Part shown: positions 47,389-57,051 of the stretch, one piece after another
Numbering within the stretch: the first letter of the stretch is position 1
Layout of the letters: each line of letters opens with the position of its first letter
NCBI GenBank assembly: GCA_033064195.1
Contig: JARBJD010000087.1
Span: forward strand, 186,001 to 250,000
From: Blattamonas nauphoetae
Taxonomy: Eukaryota; Preaxostyla; Oxymonadida
Direction: 5' to 3'
Length of the DNA stretch: 64,000 bases
Translations under genes and position numbers: made by a program
Notes under the pieces: model-generated
What the model saw: only the letters and a program-made list of their open reading frames with translations
The model's database searches: none
What the model was told of the DNA's origin: nothing

Positions 47389-47657
47389 TTACTCGAAGGT
47401 AATGGCAGCAGCTAAGAAACAAAGTGTTGAGCACAAAAAGCTGAGATACCTGGGCAGTTGGATTCACATGCTCTGCACTGAATGCATTGATCCTTGCTAT
47501 CGTCTTGGAAGACGGCCTTGGAGTCATCGTTGAATTTCCAGAGGCTGTCTCCAACCGGGCAGGCACCTTGGCATGATTGGCATCCAACGCAGTTGTCGAG
47601 GTTAACTTTGGGGTATTCGCCTGAGGGAGTGGAACATGGATTGAGGATAGAGGGCAT
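47389..47657 (-). CDS. 2[4Fe-4S] clostridial-type ferredoxin
   Basis: This is a small electron carrier, typically linking pyruvate:ferredoxin oxidoreductase and hydrogenase in anaerobes. The start ATG is at 47657 (MPSILNPCSTPSGEY). The first cluster motif is CVGCQSCQGACP and the second CIQCRACESNCP. A 38-nt intron (47412-47449) replaces an implausible readthrough tail with AAAITFE, giving the family ending CPxxAITFE. The product is about 76 residues. The spacing between the two motifs is longer than in Clostridium ferredoxin, with a KFNDDSKAVFQDDSKD insertion. It has no targeting extension of usual type, so it is probably cytosolic. This is the best metabolic clue that the organism is an anaerobe. 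Confidence 0.93.
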
Positions 47658-47901
47658 CCATTAAGAGAAAGATCACAAACTCATTGTTAAATGGAGATGT
47701 CTTTCGATAAAAAGATCGAACCTATAACTTCTCCATCTCGGAATGTTGAACCAATGTATTTGTTCAAAATAGTCTCATGCCACCCGAAATGTGTTTATCG
47801 TTCTCTCACAGAATGGGTAAGGTAAGGTATTATCCCATTCTATTTGTTGTCACCGAAAAATCTCAACGAAGACATATGTGAAATGAAAATCAAGATCTTT
47901 C

Positions 47902-50132
47902 TCAAACCATATCGTTTAGTGCTCGCAATTCTTCTCTCTGTTCATCAAGAAGATGCTGGAGCTCAATCTTCTGGTTCTCTGACTCTTCCAGCTGGAGCTG
48001 CAGCTGCTTGATGGCCTTGTCCTTCGTCTCGATTGTCTTCTTCACTTTCTTCTCGATTGTGCTGATCTCCTTCTCTTGCTGCTTCCGCATGTCGTCCCTG
48101 ATTGCGTTGTTGATCCCCCGCTCGTGGTCGAGGTCGGCTTGGATGGCTTCGATTGTGTTCCGAAGTGTCGTCTCTGTCTCCCTCCATTCCCGCGACAGTC
48201 GCGCCTCTTCTTCGTCCTTCTCGTTCTGAAGGCCCTCCAGCTGCATCTCCAGCACTTTGATCCGATCCTTGAGCCGTTCGCTCTCCTCCGTTGCGTGTCC
48301 TGTCTCGGAGTCTTTCGCGCTGAGCTGCGCAGTGAGGTCGGCGATGATCTCTTTCTGCTCGTCCACCTTCCGACTGAGCAGTTCGGAGGCTGTCCGCAGC
48401 TTCTCCTCCCGTTCTCGGATGCCCTCCATCTGCTTCTCCTTCTCCTCTGTCAGCCTCCGCCGCACTCGCTCCTTCTCCTCTTCCACCTGCTTCTTCAGCT
48501 TCCGCTGGTCCTCACTCACTTTCTCTGCCAGCAGCGCCATCTCCTCCTCGTGGGCCTGCTGCAGCTCCCCTTCAATCTCTGCCACACGCTCTTCCACCGC
48601 CTTGTCGAGATCGGCAAAGATCTCTGCCCGCAGAGCCTCCTTCGCAGCGCGCGAGATGGTTGCTGCACTTGCCAGCTGGAGAGAGGCGAGAGAGGAATGA
48701 GCGAAAGCAGAAGCACACCTCTTCCTTGTTCTTCTCTTCGAGCTGGCGGAGGGAGTGCGCGTAGGCCTCCTCGTCGGCCTTCCTCTGCCGCTGGAACTCC
48801 TTGTCGCGTTGGGCGAGGATGCGCTCGTACTCCGCCTTGGCCTTCTCCAAAACGAGCTGCGAGTGCTCCATCTCGGCCTTCAGCTGCTGCGTGTACTTCT
48901 CCCGCTCGGCAGCAATCTGAACAGATGAATAAGAAGAAGAAGAAGGGATGCCTGCTGGTCGTAGTTGGTGTCCAGACTCAAGTTCTTTGACCGCATCTCA
49001 GCGAGGATGGTGTCGAGCTCGTTCTGGTTCTTGCGGATGAGCTCGCTTCGCATGCGCTGGATCTCCTCTTCGCGCTGGGCGTCCATGGTCTCCCTCTGCA
49101 TCCGCAGCTCGCGCTCGCTCTGCTCTCTGAGGTACGCGCAGTCTGTCTTGTGCTTCTCAATCAGCCGCTCGATTTCGGGTTGGAGGGCCTTTGCTGTGAG
49201 CTCTTTGATCTGCCGCTCTTTGTTCGCCTGCCACTTCTCCCGCCGCGCCTTCTCCTGCACCGCCCACACCTCTCGCTGGCGCTGGATCTCAACGTCGATT
49301 TGGTGATCTTTGTCTTCGATTTCCTTCTCGAGGGTTTGCTTTGTTTTGGCAAATTCAGACGCCAGTTGAATGCATTTCTCGTTAAGACTCTTCTTATCTT
49401 CCAGAATTTGGTTGAGAAACGCAATTTGCTTCTCCCGTTCAGCGTGATATTGAGCATCAACCTCGGCCAACCTCTTTGTGAGCTCAGTTTGGCTAAGAAG
49501 ATGTTTATTTTGAAAAAACCTAAAGTAAATCAAACTTTCTTTCGTTGGCTTGTTTTTCTCGATGTCGTGATGCCTCCAACGATTGCTTCAAAGTGTCGAT
49601 TGTTTTCCTTTGTTCTTCAATCGTTGTCTTCATTGTGTCAACTCTAATCCGTAAATCAGAGATTCCAGAAGATGCTAAAGAGGTTTACATGCAAAATATA
49701 GGGAAGAACATCGCCATAATTATGAAAATGGATGAAAGGAAAAACTTGAATGTGATTTTGATGTGTCATGGGCAACAACCGGCCTTTTTTCGTCATTTCT
49801 GGATTCTAATCGACTACTACTGCTGTTGAGCCGCTCAGTACTGGAGTATTTTGACGAGCTTTTAGGTCTTTGCCGTTGAAATGATGGAGATGAATGAACT
49901 GACGATGGACGATGGCGTGAAGATGATGTGGCATCTCGTGGTGACTCTGGGGGATGTACATGCCTAATTACAGAATATTATTAGATTATCAATGGGGTTT
50001 ACGACAAAATACGCGAGTTATGAAGAAGAGAATCACACACGATTGAGCTGTGTCATCAAGAAAATCCATGAAACTCTTGACTCGATCGCTGGATTTACTA
50101 GAGTTTTAAAACACAAAAAATATGTACCTCAT
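47902..50132 (-). CDS. CEP131: CEP131/AZI1 centriolar-satellite and basal-body protein
   Basis: This coiled-coil protein is needed for ciliogenesis and found at centriolar satellites and the transition zone. The diagnostic stretch is ARREKWQANKERQIKELTAK followed by LQPEIERLIEKHKTD, a near match to the vertebrate signature. The N-terminus, restored from a five-base first coding exon (ATGAG, 50132-50128) plus a 30-nt intron (50098-50127), reads MSKSSDRVKSFMDFLDDTAQ. A Ser-rich segment follows (HRPSSVHSSPSFQRQRPKSS), then an uninterrupted coiled coil to LRALNDMV. Further introns lie near 49650-49720, 49499-49545, 48905-48960 and 48675-48720. The rod is shorter than in vertebrates, consistent with a protist form. 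Confidence 0.88.
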
Positions 50133-50292
50133 TTCTCTAAAGCCACCCTATAAGTTGTGAGATTGAGATCAAACCATCATATTTGATTTACTTTGAGTTC
50201 ATGAGTGAAAAACAGACTCCACAAGAAGTTTGATCGCTTTTTCTTTATCAAGATATCACATTTTTCGTCTCTGATTGAATTGATCCATCTCC

Positions 50293-51045
50293 ATGCCTTT
50301 TTCATTGTTTCTCCTCGTTTTCATTCTTTTCTCTAAAAAGGCTCTATACTCGTATTCTCTTGATTCACTCCGTGCAATTCAAAGACTTCGCGAATCAAAA
50401 CCATATCTTCTTTCATCTTCAGTTCCAGAACCTATTCCAGTTGACACGCACACTCTCTACAATCAGCACTTTGCTCGACCTCCACAACCTTCCACACGTG
50501 TTATAACGAAGACACCAGAGAATCCCACCATCTCACATCAGCATCAAACAGAAAGACTTGAACAGATTTCCCATTCTCACCAAGAATCTGAACCACACAT
50601 TCATCGACAAACTGACCAACGCGCACGCCCTGTACAACCTATCTCCGAAGTGTCAATTCCTGAACATGAGTTCCAACCGCAATCTTATGACATACATCCG
50701 CGGCGACTCCACTGGCAACAAGATTACGAGATCTTCGACAAAGATGAAGTCGTGTCCGATGATGAAGCAGACATCTCTCTGAATGATTCTCTCAATCGAT
50801 CAATCGATGCTCCGAGGCCCTTTTCAGTTCGTTCTGTGACTGTGCGACCGGACCCACTTCTCGAACAGCCCACTTTCATCCGAGTCACCATTCCCACCAC
50901 AACACTCCTCCACCGTTATCGTGCTATTCACCAACCCCGAACGACGGAGAACTCAGTCAGTCTTCAGGCTGATATAACACAGACAAACAACGTCAAATGG
51001 CGGAATCGCACTTTTGAGAAGTCGAAAACAAGGTGGATGAAATGA
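50293..51045 (+). CDS. Hypothetical protein, disordered with conserved-looking end
   Basis: Not recognised. The frame runs from ATG 50293 to TGA at 51045. The first 14 codons are hydrophobic, MPFSLFLLVFILF, but this part overlaps a pyrimidine-rich run ending in AAAAAG that could be an intron, so the true start is uncertain. ALYSYSLDSLRAIQRLRESK looks like an amphipathic helix. The middle is Pro/His/Gln-rich and disordered, with acidic KDEVVSDDEADISLNDS. The end, FIRVTIPTTTLLHRYRAIHQ and NVKWRNRTFEKSKTRWMK, may be a short fold. It lies 138 bp upstream of katanin p80 on the same strand. Confidence 0.6.
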   Translation: MPFSLFLLVFILFSKKALYSYSLDSLRAIQRLRESKPYLLSSSVPEPIPVDTHTLYNQHFARPPQPSTRVITKTPENPTISHQHQTERLEQISHSHQESEPHIHRQTDQRARPVQPISEVSIPEHEFQPQSYDIHPRRLHWQQDYEIFDKDEVVSDDEADISLNDSLNRSIDAPRPFSVRSVTVRPDPLLEQPTFIRVTIPTTTLLHRYRAIHQPRTTENSVSLQADITQTNNVKWRNRTFEKSKTRWMK

Positions 51046-51183
51046 ACACAACCTCGCATTATATCTTCATTTGTCATCATTTTTTGCACTTCACCGATTG
51101 TATCATCATTTTTTGAGTCATTGGTTCATCGTATTCCATCATTATCGTCACAATCCGATCGACCCTCTTTCACATTTTCCGGA

Positions 51184-53426
51184 ATGGCAAGTAAGAATAA
51201 GTCGAGAATCTATTCTTATCTTGAATTTTCACCATCTGGTAATGAAACTACTTGTATTGCCATGGGACAGAAGGACAATTTGTTTGCATCGGGTGGTGAT
51301 GATAAGAGAGTGTTTGTCTGGACTGTACATCATTTAAAGACGCAAGGAAAACCGTACAAGGTTTATTCATCTATTATTGTTCAGATTTTTTCTGGTGTTG
51401 TTAGACATTGCGAGGTCAACAATCGCCTGTCAGCTGTCTCACATTTGACTCGTGTGAGGAACAGATAGCAACGGGAAGCACAACAGGAGTTGTCACATTG
51501 TGGGACATATCCTCTCCCAAAGGTTTATTTTTATTTGAGTATCACAATTCTCCTTCCTGACTGATATTTCAACACCAACTCCAAACAATTCATTCCCACA
51601 GACCCCAAAATATTCACATCATCTCATTCATCTGCCATCACAGCAATTTCTATCAGTCCTGACTCTGTCTTTCTTGCTACGGGTGCACGTGATGGTTCAG
51701 TGAAGATATGGAACATCGTTCAAAAGACATGTTTATTCACAATCCCCCAGCATAAAGATCAAATAAACGATCTTAAATTTAGTCCAGACTCTTCAACGTT
51801 GTTCACAGCCTCTGAGGACGGAACATGTGCGATACTTAACGTGTACGAAGGGACAGAATCTGGTGTCCTCGATGCTGAAGGTATGCCAAGTCCTCCTCCT
51901 TCATAAAACACCCCAGAGCCTATTCGAGTTATTGGTGTTCATCCTGACGATTATGTGATTGCTACTGGATGTTCATCGGGAAAAGCTATCGTGTGGGATC
52001 TGGAGTCTCATGAAATCATCAACACGATGATTCCGGCTCTGTCTCCTGTTCGGTCACTTCACTTTTTGGGTAATGGCACCATGTTCGTGATTTCAACAAG
52101 TGCAAACACTTCCTTCTGGAAATGGGAAGGGACAGGCGACGATGACAGTATGCCCTTCTGCTTCTTGACTCTTTCCCTTCCTCTTCAGCACCTCACATGT
52201 ATGACAGCGAGCCCACAAACTTTCAATCGATCGCGAACAATGCATTTGACTGTGCGGTTGGGGACGATCTGTTGAAGTTTGTGCTCGTCAAGAACCACTC
52301 GGTCTCCCTCCACCTCTGCAACCTGAAGAACATGTCGCCTTGGAATCGAAGTGCCTCCAAACAGAAACCCGACACTCAAAAGCCCAAACAGGCTGTGCAG
52401 AAGCCAGTGGAACAGAGTCCGAAGGAAGACACACCTGCGAAGTCGCCCACTCGGCCCATCCCCCAGCAGAACAAGATCTACGGCCTGTCTGCCGACTCCC
52501 CATTCGCCCCAGCAGACGAGAACCCTCCCGAAAAGGCCTTCACACCGTCTCGCGGAGCACGACCAGCTGACTCGGCCGATGCTCACACAGAGACACCCAA
52601 ACAGAACGCGAGCAGACCGATCGACACTCCGCTCTCGTCGACGCGACTGCTGAAGTCGAAGCTGGGGATGTCGCTGCGGGATCCGTGGGCGGTGAATGGA
52701 GTTGTGGACATGCGCGGGGAGGAGGCAGAAGAGGAGACAGTCTCGACGATCGACGACAAGGCCGACGAGAAGGAGGAGAAGAAGCAGAGCGACAAGCACT
52801 CTCCCCCGTCGAAGGAGAAGAAGGAGGAAGGTGGGCTCCTCTCGCTCTTTCAGAAGAAGTCGGGTGGCACGCCTGTCCCGACGCTCTCCGACGAGGAAGC
52901 CCTCGCCAGCATCGGTGCCGACCACAGCGGCATCCTCTCCGTGCTGACGGAGCGGAAGGGCAACGAGGCGATTGTGAAGAGTCTGTGGCCGAAGGGGATT
53001 GTGCCGATGTGCAAAGGGCTGGCGGGGATGGACGACGACGCTGTGACGAACGACATCATGCTGCAGATGCAGAACATCCCGTCGGTGTTCACGCTCGAGG
53101 CGTGCGTGCATCTCCTCCCCCGCCTCATCAAAATGCTCGACTCGCCCATCGAGTCATACCAGCACAGCTCCGTCAGCCAGATCCTGCTCTTCGCCAACTC
53201 GTTCGGGCCCGTCATCAAACGCACTCGCCTGGCTCCGTCTTCAATCGGCGTTGACCTCGCCCTCGATCAGCGCCGGGAGCGGTGCACCATCGCAAACTCG
53301 CTCTTCATTCAGGCAGGCGTGAAGCTGAAGACGATCTCGGCGAAGAGGTCGTCCCCAACCGATCTGTTGGGAATGCGAGCGAAGGAGTGCAAAAAGATGA
53401 TTGATAGTTTTGCTGATTATTCGTGA
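51184..53426 (+). CDS. KATNB1: Katanin p80 regulatory subunit (WD40 + con80)
   Basis: This targeting and regulatory subunit of the microtubule-severing enzyme katanin acts at basal bodies and spindle poles. ATG 51184 opens MASKNKSRIYSYLEFSPSG; the upstream frame is 5' leader. Splicing gives six WD blades typical of p80: NLFASGGDDKRVFVW, SPVSCLTFDSCEEQ, DSVFLATGARDGSVKIWNI, HPDDYVIATGCSSGKAIVW, PALSPVRSLHFLGNGTMF. Introns lie near 51360-51403, 51522-51601, 51880-51917 and 52148-52190. After a disordered linker the con80 domain that binds p60 is clear: GILSVLTERKGNEAIVKSLW, IESYQHSSVSQILLFANSF, APSSIGVDLALDQRRERC. The catalytic p60 subunit is not in this window. The 3' half is GC-rich and intron-free. 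Confidence 0.93.
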
Positions 53427-53592
53427 TTAGTTCTCATTTCACCCATTCTTCTTTCAGAAAGCGCAAATAAAAGATTGACAATGGAGAGAATCATCAAATA
53501 ACAATCATTCTAACCGTTTCCTTCGACGTGGTTGTCCTCCTTGTCTCAAACACCCTTGGTCGAGCATCTGCAGACCAGACGAGAATCGACTC

Positions 53593-55128
53593 TCACGTAA
53601 TCTCATCCTTCTGCATTTCCGACTGCTCGTGCAGACTGGTCTCTGCTTGTGCCTGAGTTGCAGTGTCGTCCACAGCTTGTGCCTGCTGCTGAGCGATGCG
53701 TGTGTTCATCAGTGAGAGGTATTTGCTTGAGGTATTGCCGAACCAGTTGAGGTAGCTCGCTGTTTCAAAGTGTTGAGTGTTGTCGGGAAAGATCTGTTCG
53801 GGCTGAACGAACGGGGAGAAAGAAGAGACTTGGGCGAAGACGGGCGTGTTGGCGTGAAAGGAGGTGGAGAGGTGGATGGGAAAGACGGAGTGGAAGGGGA
53901 AAGTGGAAGGCGGGAGGGGTTGGAGTGAGCGGAGGAACGCGTGCGAGTGATCGGTGGGGGGTGGCGTCCAGAATTCTGTGATTTCATCGCACAGTTTGGG
54001 TCCCTCGTCGGTGTCATTGACGATGTCGACATTCGCCTGCTCAACAGTGATGCCGTCCTTGTCGACGAGGAGATCGTCCTCCAAAAATTGTGGTGTGAGG
54101 ATGTAGAATTCGGATTGTTCCTGTTCCTCGTCCACAACCATCTTCGCCTCCTCATCTTCGTTGTCTTCCTCAACAATGAACCCGACTGTGTATTCCCGAA
54201 GAGCATCCACCAATTCTGCATTTCCGGCGAGATTTTGGGTGTTGGGCTGGATGGGGAGGGGCGGCTTGTTCCTTTTCAGAGGGACGCCGACCACCTTCTT
54301 CTGGTTCCGTTGGAAAACGAAGGTTTGAGGAGGTGTCTTCCGTGGGAGTGCGTACGATGCTTTCGACACCCCCTTTTCGGAGACTATACGAATTCGGCCT
54401 GGATGTCCGCATTCTCGAGCCAGGCGCTTGGAGAAGGAGAAGACGGGGGTACGACGGGTTTGTGGGCGAGAACGTAGCTGATGGGAATACATCACTTGAA
54501 TTTGGCGATTCCACCTGTTCATCCATTGAAATTGAACAAGTTGGACAAGCGGATGATACGAAATTGGGAGGTTTTTGACAATTTGTGGATGAATTGTCTG
54601 TTTATCAGCGTCTGTCTCGTTATCAAATAGGTCTTCATCGGAAATTGATTGAGCGTTCCTTGGAATGGTTGGTAAGGAGAATGGAACATTGTTCATTCTT
54701 GTGATGAGAGAGAGAAGTGGGATTGAGCTGAATGTACCATCATTTCTGAAATACGTCCTTCTCAACTGAACATTTACAGGAGATGGATCATCATAATTAC
54801 ACGAATGGAGATCTGGGAGAACATTGAAGCCTCGAATTGGAAACGGCCTGGTGAGGAGCTGGTGAGCGATTGCGAGTTCGTACTCACCGTCAACTGTATT
54901 ACATGCCGAATCTATTGAATCCTTCGCGGGATTGTAGTATTGTGGGAGAGATTTTTCGATTTCGATAATGGAAGGAAGATTGGTCATTGATGTGAGGCTC
55001 AACAATGGATTGATGAAAACTGGATCCTTTTTCAATTTCTTCTTTGGTAGCACATCGTCGTTTTCTTCACTTAATGTGAAATCGTCATCCTTTCCTTTTT
55101 TACTGGGTCTCCCCAACTTTCTTTTCAT
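53593..55128 (-). CDS. Hypothetical nuclear protein with AT-hook-like N-terminus
   Basis: A single intron-free 511-residue frame from ATG 55128. It starts MKRKLGRPSKKGKDDD, an AT-hook-like GRP core within a nuclear localisation signal, and has another basic patch KKKLKKDP. Residues 40-300 look folded: INPLLSLTSMTNLPSIIEIE, RGFNVLPDLHSCNYDDPSPV, NRQIQVMYSHQLRSRPQT. An acidic stretch EEDNEDEEAKMVVDEEQE follows, then a Pro/Phe-rich part and a Gln/Ala end. I do not recognise the family. It could be a chromatin or transcription protein, but that is inference from the basic motif only. Confidence 0.75.
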   Translation of the reverse strand: MKRKLGRPSKKGKDDDFTLSEENDDVLPKKKLKKDPVFINPLLSLTSMTNLPSIIEIEKSLPQYYNPAKDSIDSACNTVDGEYELAIAHQLLTRPFPIRGFNVLPDLHSCNYDDPSPVNVQLRRTYFRNDGTFSSIPLLSLITRMNNVPFSLPTIPRNAQSISDEDLFDNETDADKQTIHPQIVKNLPISYHPLVQLVQFQWMNRWNRQIQVMYSHQLRSRPQTRRTPVFSFSKRLARECGHPGRIRIVSEKGVSKASYALPRKTPPQTFVFQRNQKKVVGVPLKRNKPPLPIQPNTQNLAGNAELVDALREYTVGFIVEEDNEDEEAKMVVDEEQEQSEFYILTPQFLEDDLLVDKDGITVEQANVDIVNDTDEGPKLCDEITEFWTPPPTDHSHAFLRSLQPLPPSTFPFHSVFPIHLSTSFHANTPVFAQVSSFSPFVQPEQIFPDNTQHFETASYLNWFGNTSSKYLSLMNTRIAQQQAQAVDDTATQAQAETSLHEQSEMQKDEIT

Positions 55129-55265
55129 CCTGTGATTTCCTACCCATGATTCTTTTAATCCACCGTCGACACCTAACCATCCTGGTGGACTACCAAAATC
55201 ATTATGTCTTCTTCTCCTCCTACTGAATCTGCTGATTTAAGTTCACACGAGACTTTCAAGATACC

Positions 55266-55874
55266 ATGTCGGCTCGTGGCAGACTACCTGCGATTGGTTG
55301 GTGTGCATTGGAATCCTCTCAGTTGGGTGAGCTTCAAGCATTCCACAGCAACGTTCTTTATTACGATGCGCCGTGGGATCCTCTGAAGCACACAGAAAGC
55401 ACGCATTGGAAAGGAATTGACTCCTTCATCTCCTTTCATGTTGACGAGAGGATCAAGCTGTTCGCGTTCCAGAATACCCTGAATTTCTGGAAGAAAGGGA
55501 TTCACTGCGAGCTGATTGAACGACTGAAGGCACTGCTTGAGAATCAACATGCGATTCCTCTGCCAGCACTGGATGGTGAGGACCAAGCCAAATCGGAGAA
55601 AAGAGAGGAGAGAGCACTGATGCCAAACGCGGACGTGGATGTGTTCTTCCTCTGGATTGTCAGACCAGAACATGTGGAACCATTCATGAAACAAACCGTT
55701 GTTTATCCAGACTCCACACGATCCGACCACGACTGGACGTCCGGACCGAAGTCAGCCGTCCATCTTCCTTACAACACGGGAGTGGTGTCGATCGCTGACC
55801 TCTTGCTTAGCGTCACTTCTGCTCTGGACGAACCACCACCAAAGAAAGTTTCGAAAGGAAGGGATAAGTGGTAA
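55266..55874 (+). CDS. Hypothetical compact 202-residue protein
   Basis: Not recognised. ATG 55266 gives MSARGRLPAIGWCALESSQL; there is no visible intron, and it ends TGGTAA. Composition is that of a single folded domain: FHSNVLYYDAPWDPLKHTES, HWKGIDSFISFHVDERIKLF, FWKKGIHCELIERLKALLEN. A short charged insert precedes VDVFFLWIVRPEHVEPFMKQ and VHLPYNTGVVSIADLLLS. Trp and His are unusually frequent. A second ATG at 55204 in another frame (MSSSPPTESADLSSHE) might be an upstream exon, but I could not find a donor that joins it. It diverges from the gene starting at 55128. Confidence 0.65.
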   Translation: MSARGRLPAIGWCALESSQLGELQAFHSNVLYYDAPWDPLKHTESTHWKGIDSFISFHVDERIKLFAFQNTLNFWKKGIHCELIERLKALLENQHAIPLPALDGEDQAKSEKREERALMPNADVDVFFLWIVRPEHVEPFMKQTVVYPDSTRSDHDWTSGPKSAVHLPYNTGVVSIADLLLSVTSALDEPPPKKVSKGRDKW

Positions 55875-56038
55875 TTCAACTCAACACTTCTCTTCGTTTG
55901 TTACATCATTCGGTTTCTAACGAACAGTCGAATATTTCTGAGGGTCAAACATTAAAAGGTCAACAAATCGACCTATCAATACACGTCATTTTTAAACAAA
56001 AAACTTCTGGGTGACAGGAATAATGAAAAACCACCAAA

Positions 56039-56922
56039 ATGGAAGATCCAGAACTCTTACTTCAAGAGCTTCATGTATGATCTTTCTCTTCCCACATCCT
56101 CATCTCTCTTTAGAAACTAGAGACTCTTCAGCGAAAAGAAACCACATCTTTCAATCTCGCCCAACTGAAACTCGAACAACTGAAAAGCGAACTTCAAACA
56201 CGTATCTATGTTATCTGCATAGTCATTTTTACATAGTTTCAACAGAAGCAGATCATCTTACAAAGATTTTTGAAGAGAACAACACACAAATCAAAACATT
56301 GTCTGATAACGCTAAGAATGAAGAGCTCCATGTTTCAAGGGAAGAGTTACTGGAAGAAAATCTTCGTTCTGAGATTGTCCATAAAAAACAAAGCCTTGAA
56401 GAAGAAAAACAGGGGAAAGAACGCGAATTGTTTGAATCACACATCCTAACGTCTCTCAGGTCGGCCTTAAGAAACAAATTTGAAGATATTTCAAACAAAT
56501 GCAGTTCTTTTTGTGAATTTTATTCCAACCAACCATCTTTTAAGCCAATACAGGCACTGAAAGACGAGCTCAAAATAGTCACACTCGGTCCGTTATTCCC
56601 TTTCTGATATTTGCCAGAATGCACATTTACATACACTCCAGAGGGTGAAGATGAATTTCGTCAACTTCAAGCAGAAGTGATTGCTCTTTCGTCTGAGGTT
56701 GAGGACGTACGTGCATTCGTTGAACAGAGTCGCCAGAAAGAACATTCTGACAAGCCGACTCCTCAAATCAATGAAGCAGAGAGAGAAGAAATGGATCAGC
56801 GTCTTCAATCTCTCCAAGAGCAAGTCACTCTTCTCAGATCCAATTTAGAGACTTCATCCATCTGTTCTTTGTGTGGAAAACCAAAATTTATTGAATTTAA
56901 ATACGCTGTAGATCAGCAGTAG
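56039..56922 (+). CDS. Short coiled-coil protein with C-terminal CxxC
   Basis: Splicing from ATG 56039 gives MEDPELLLQELH joined to KLETLQRKETTSFNLAQLKL. A second intron of 35 nt joins ELQT to LSTEADHLTKIFEENNTQ, and a third of exactly 30 nt (56588-56617) joins LKIVTL to ECTFTYTPEGEDEFRQLQ. The product, about 250 residues, is nearly all coiled coil except a small middle part (KCSSFCEFYSNQPSFKPIQ). It ends with SICSLCGKPKFIEFKYAVDQ, a lone CxxC that might bind zinc if paired in a dimer. No family recognised; layout resembles kinetochore or ciliary coiled-coil subunits. AT-rich throughout. Confidence 0.7.
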
Positions 56923-57051
56923 CATTTCATCATTCTTTAATTCCAATCTTTATTATTATTTTCTCCAAAAACTGGATCATCACACCACCCACACTCTTTT
57001 TCAACGTGAATTGCATCGACTTGAACTGAATCTGTCCAGACAATCTCACTC

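Noticed and set aside
48076-48990. Plus-strand Leu-rich frame resembling a membrane protein
   Set aside because: It is the reverse complement of CEP131 coiled-coil codons (Glu and Lys reading as Leu and Phe).
52685-53254. Arg/Gly-rich plus-strand frame
   Set aside because: Out-of-frame shadow of the katanin p80 linker and con80 domain, which have clear family matches.
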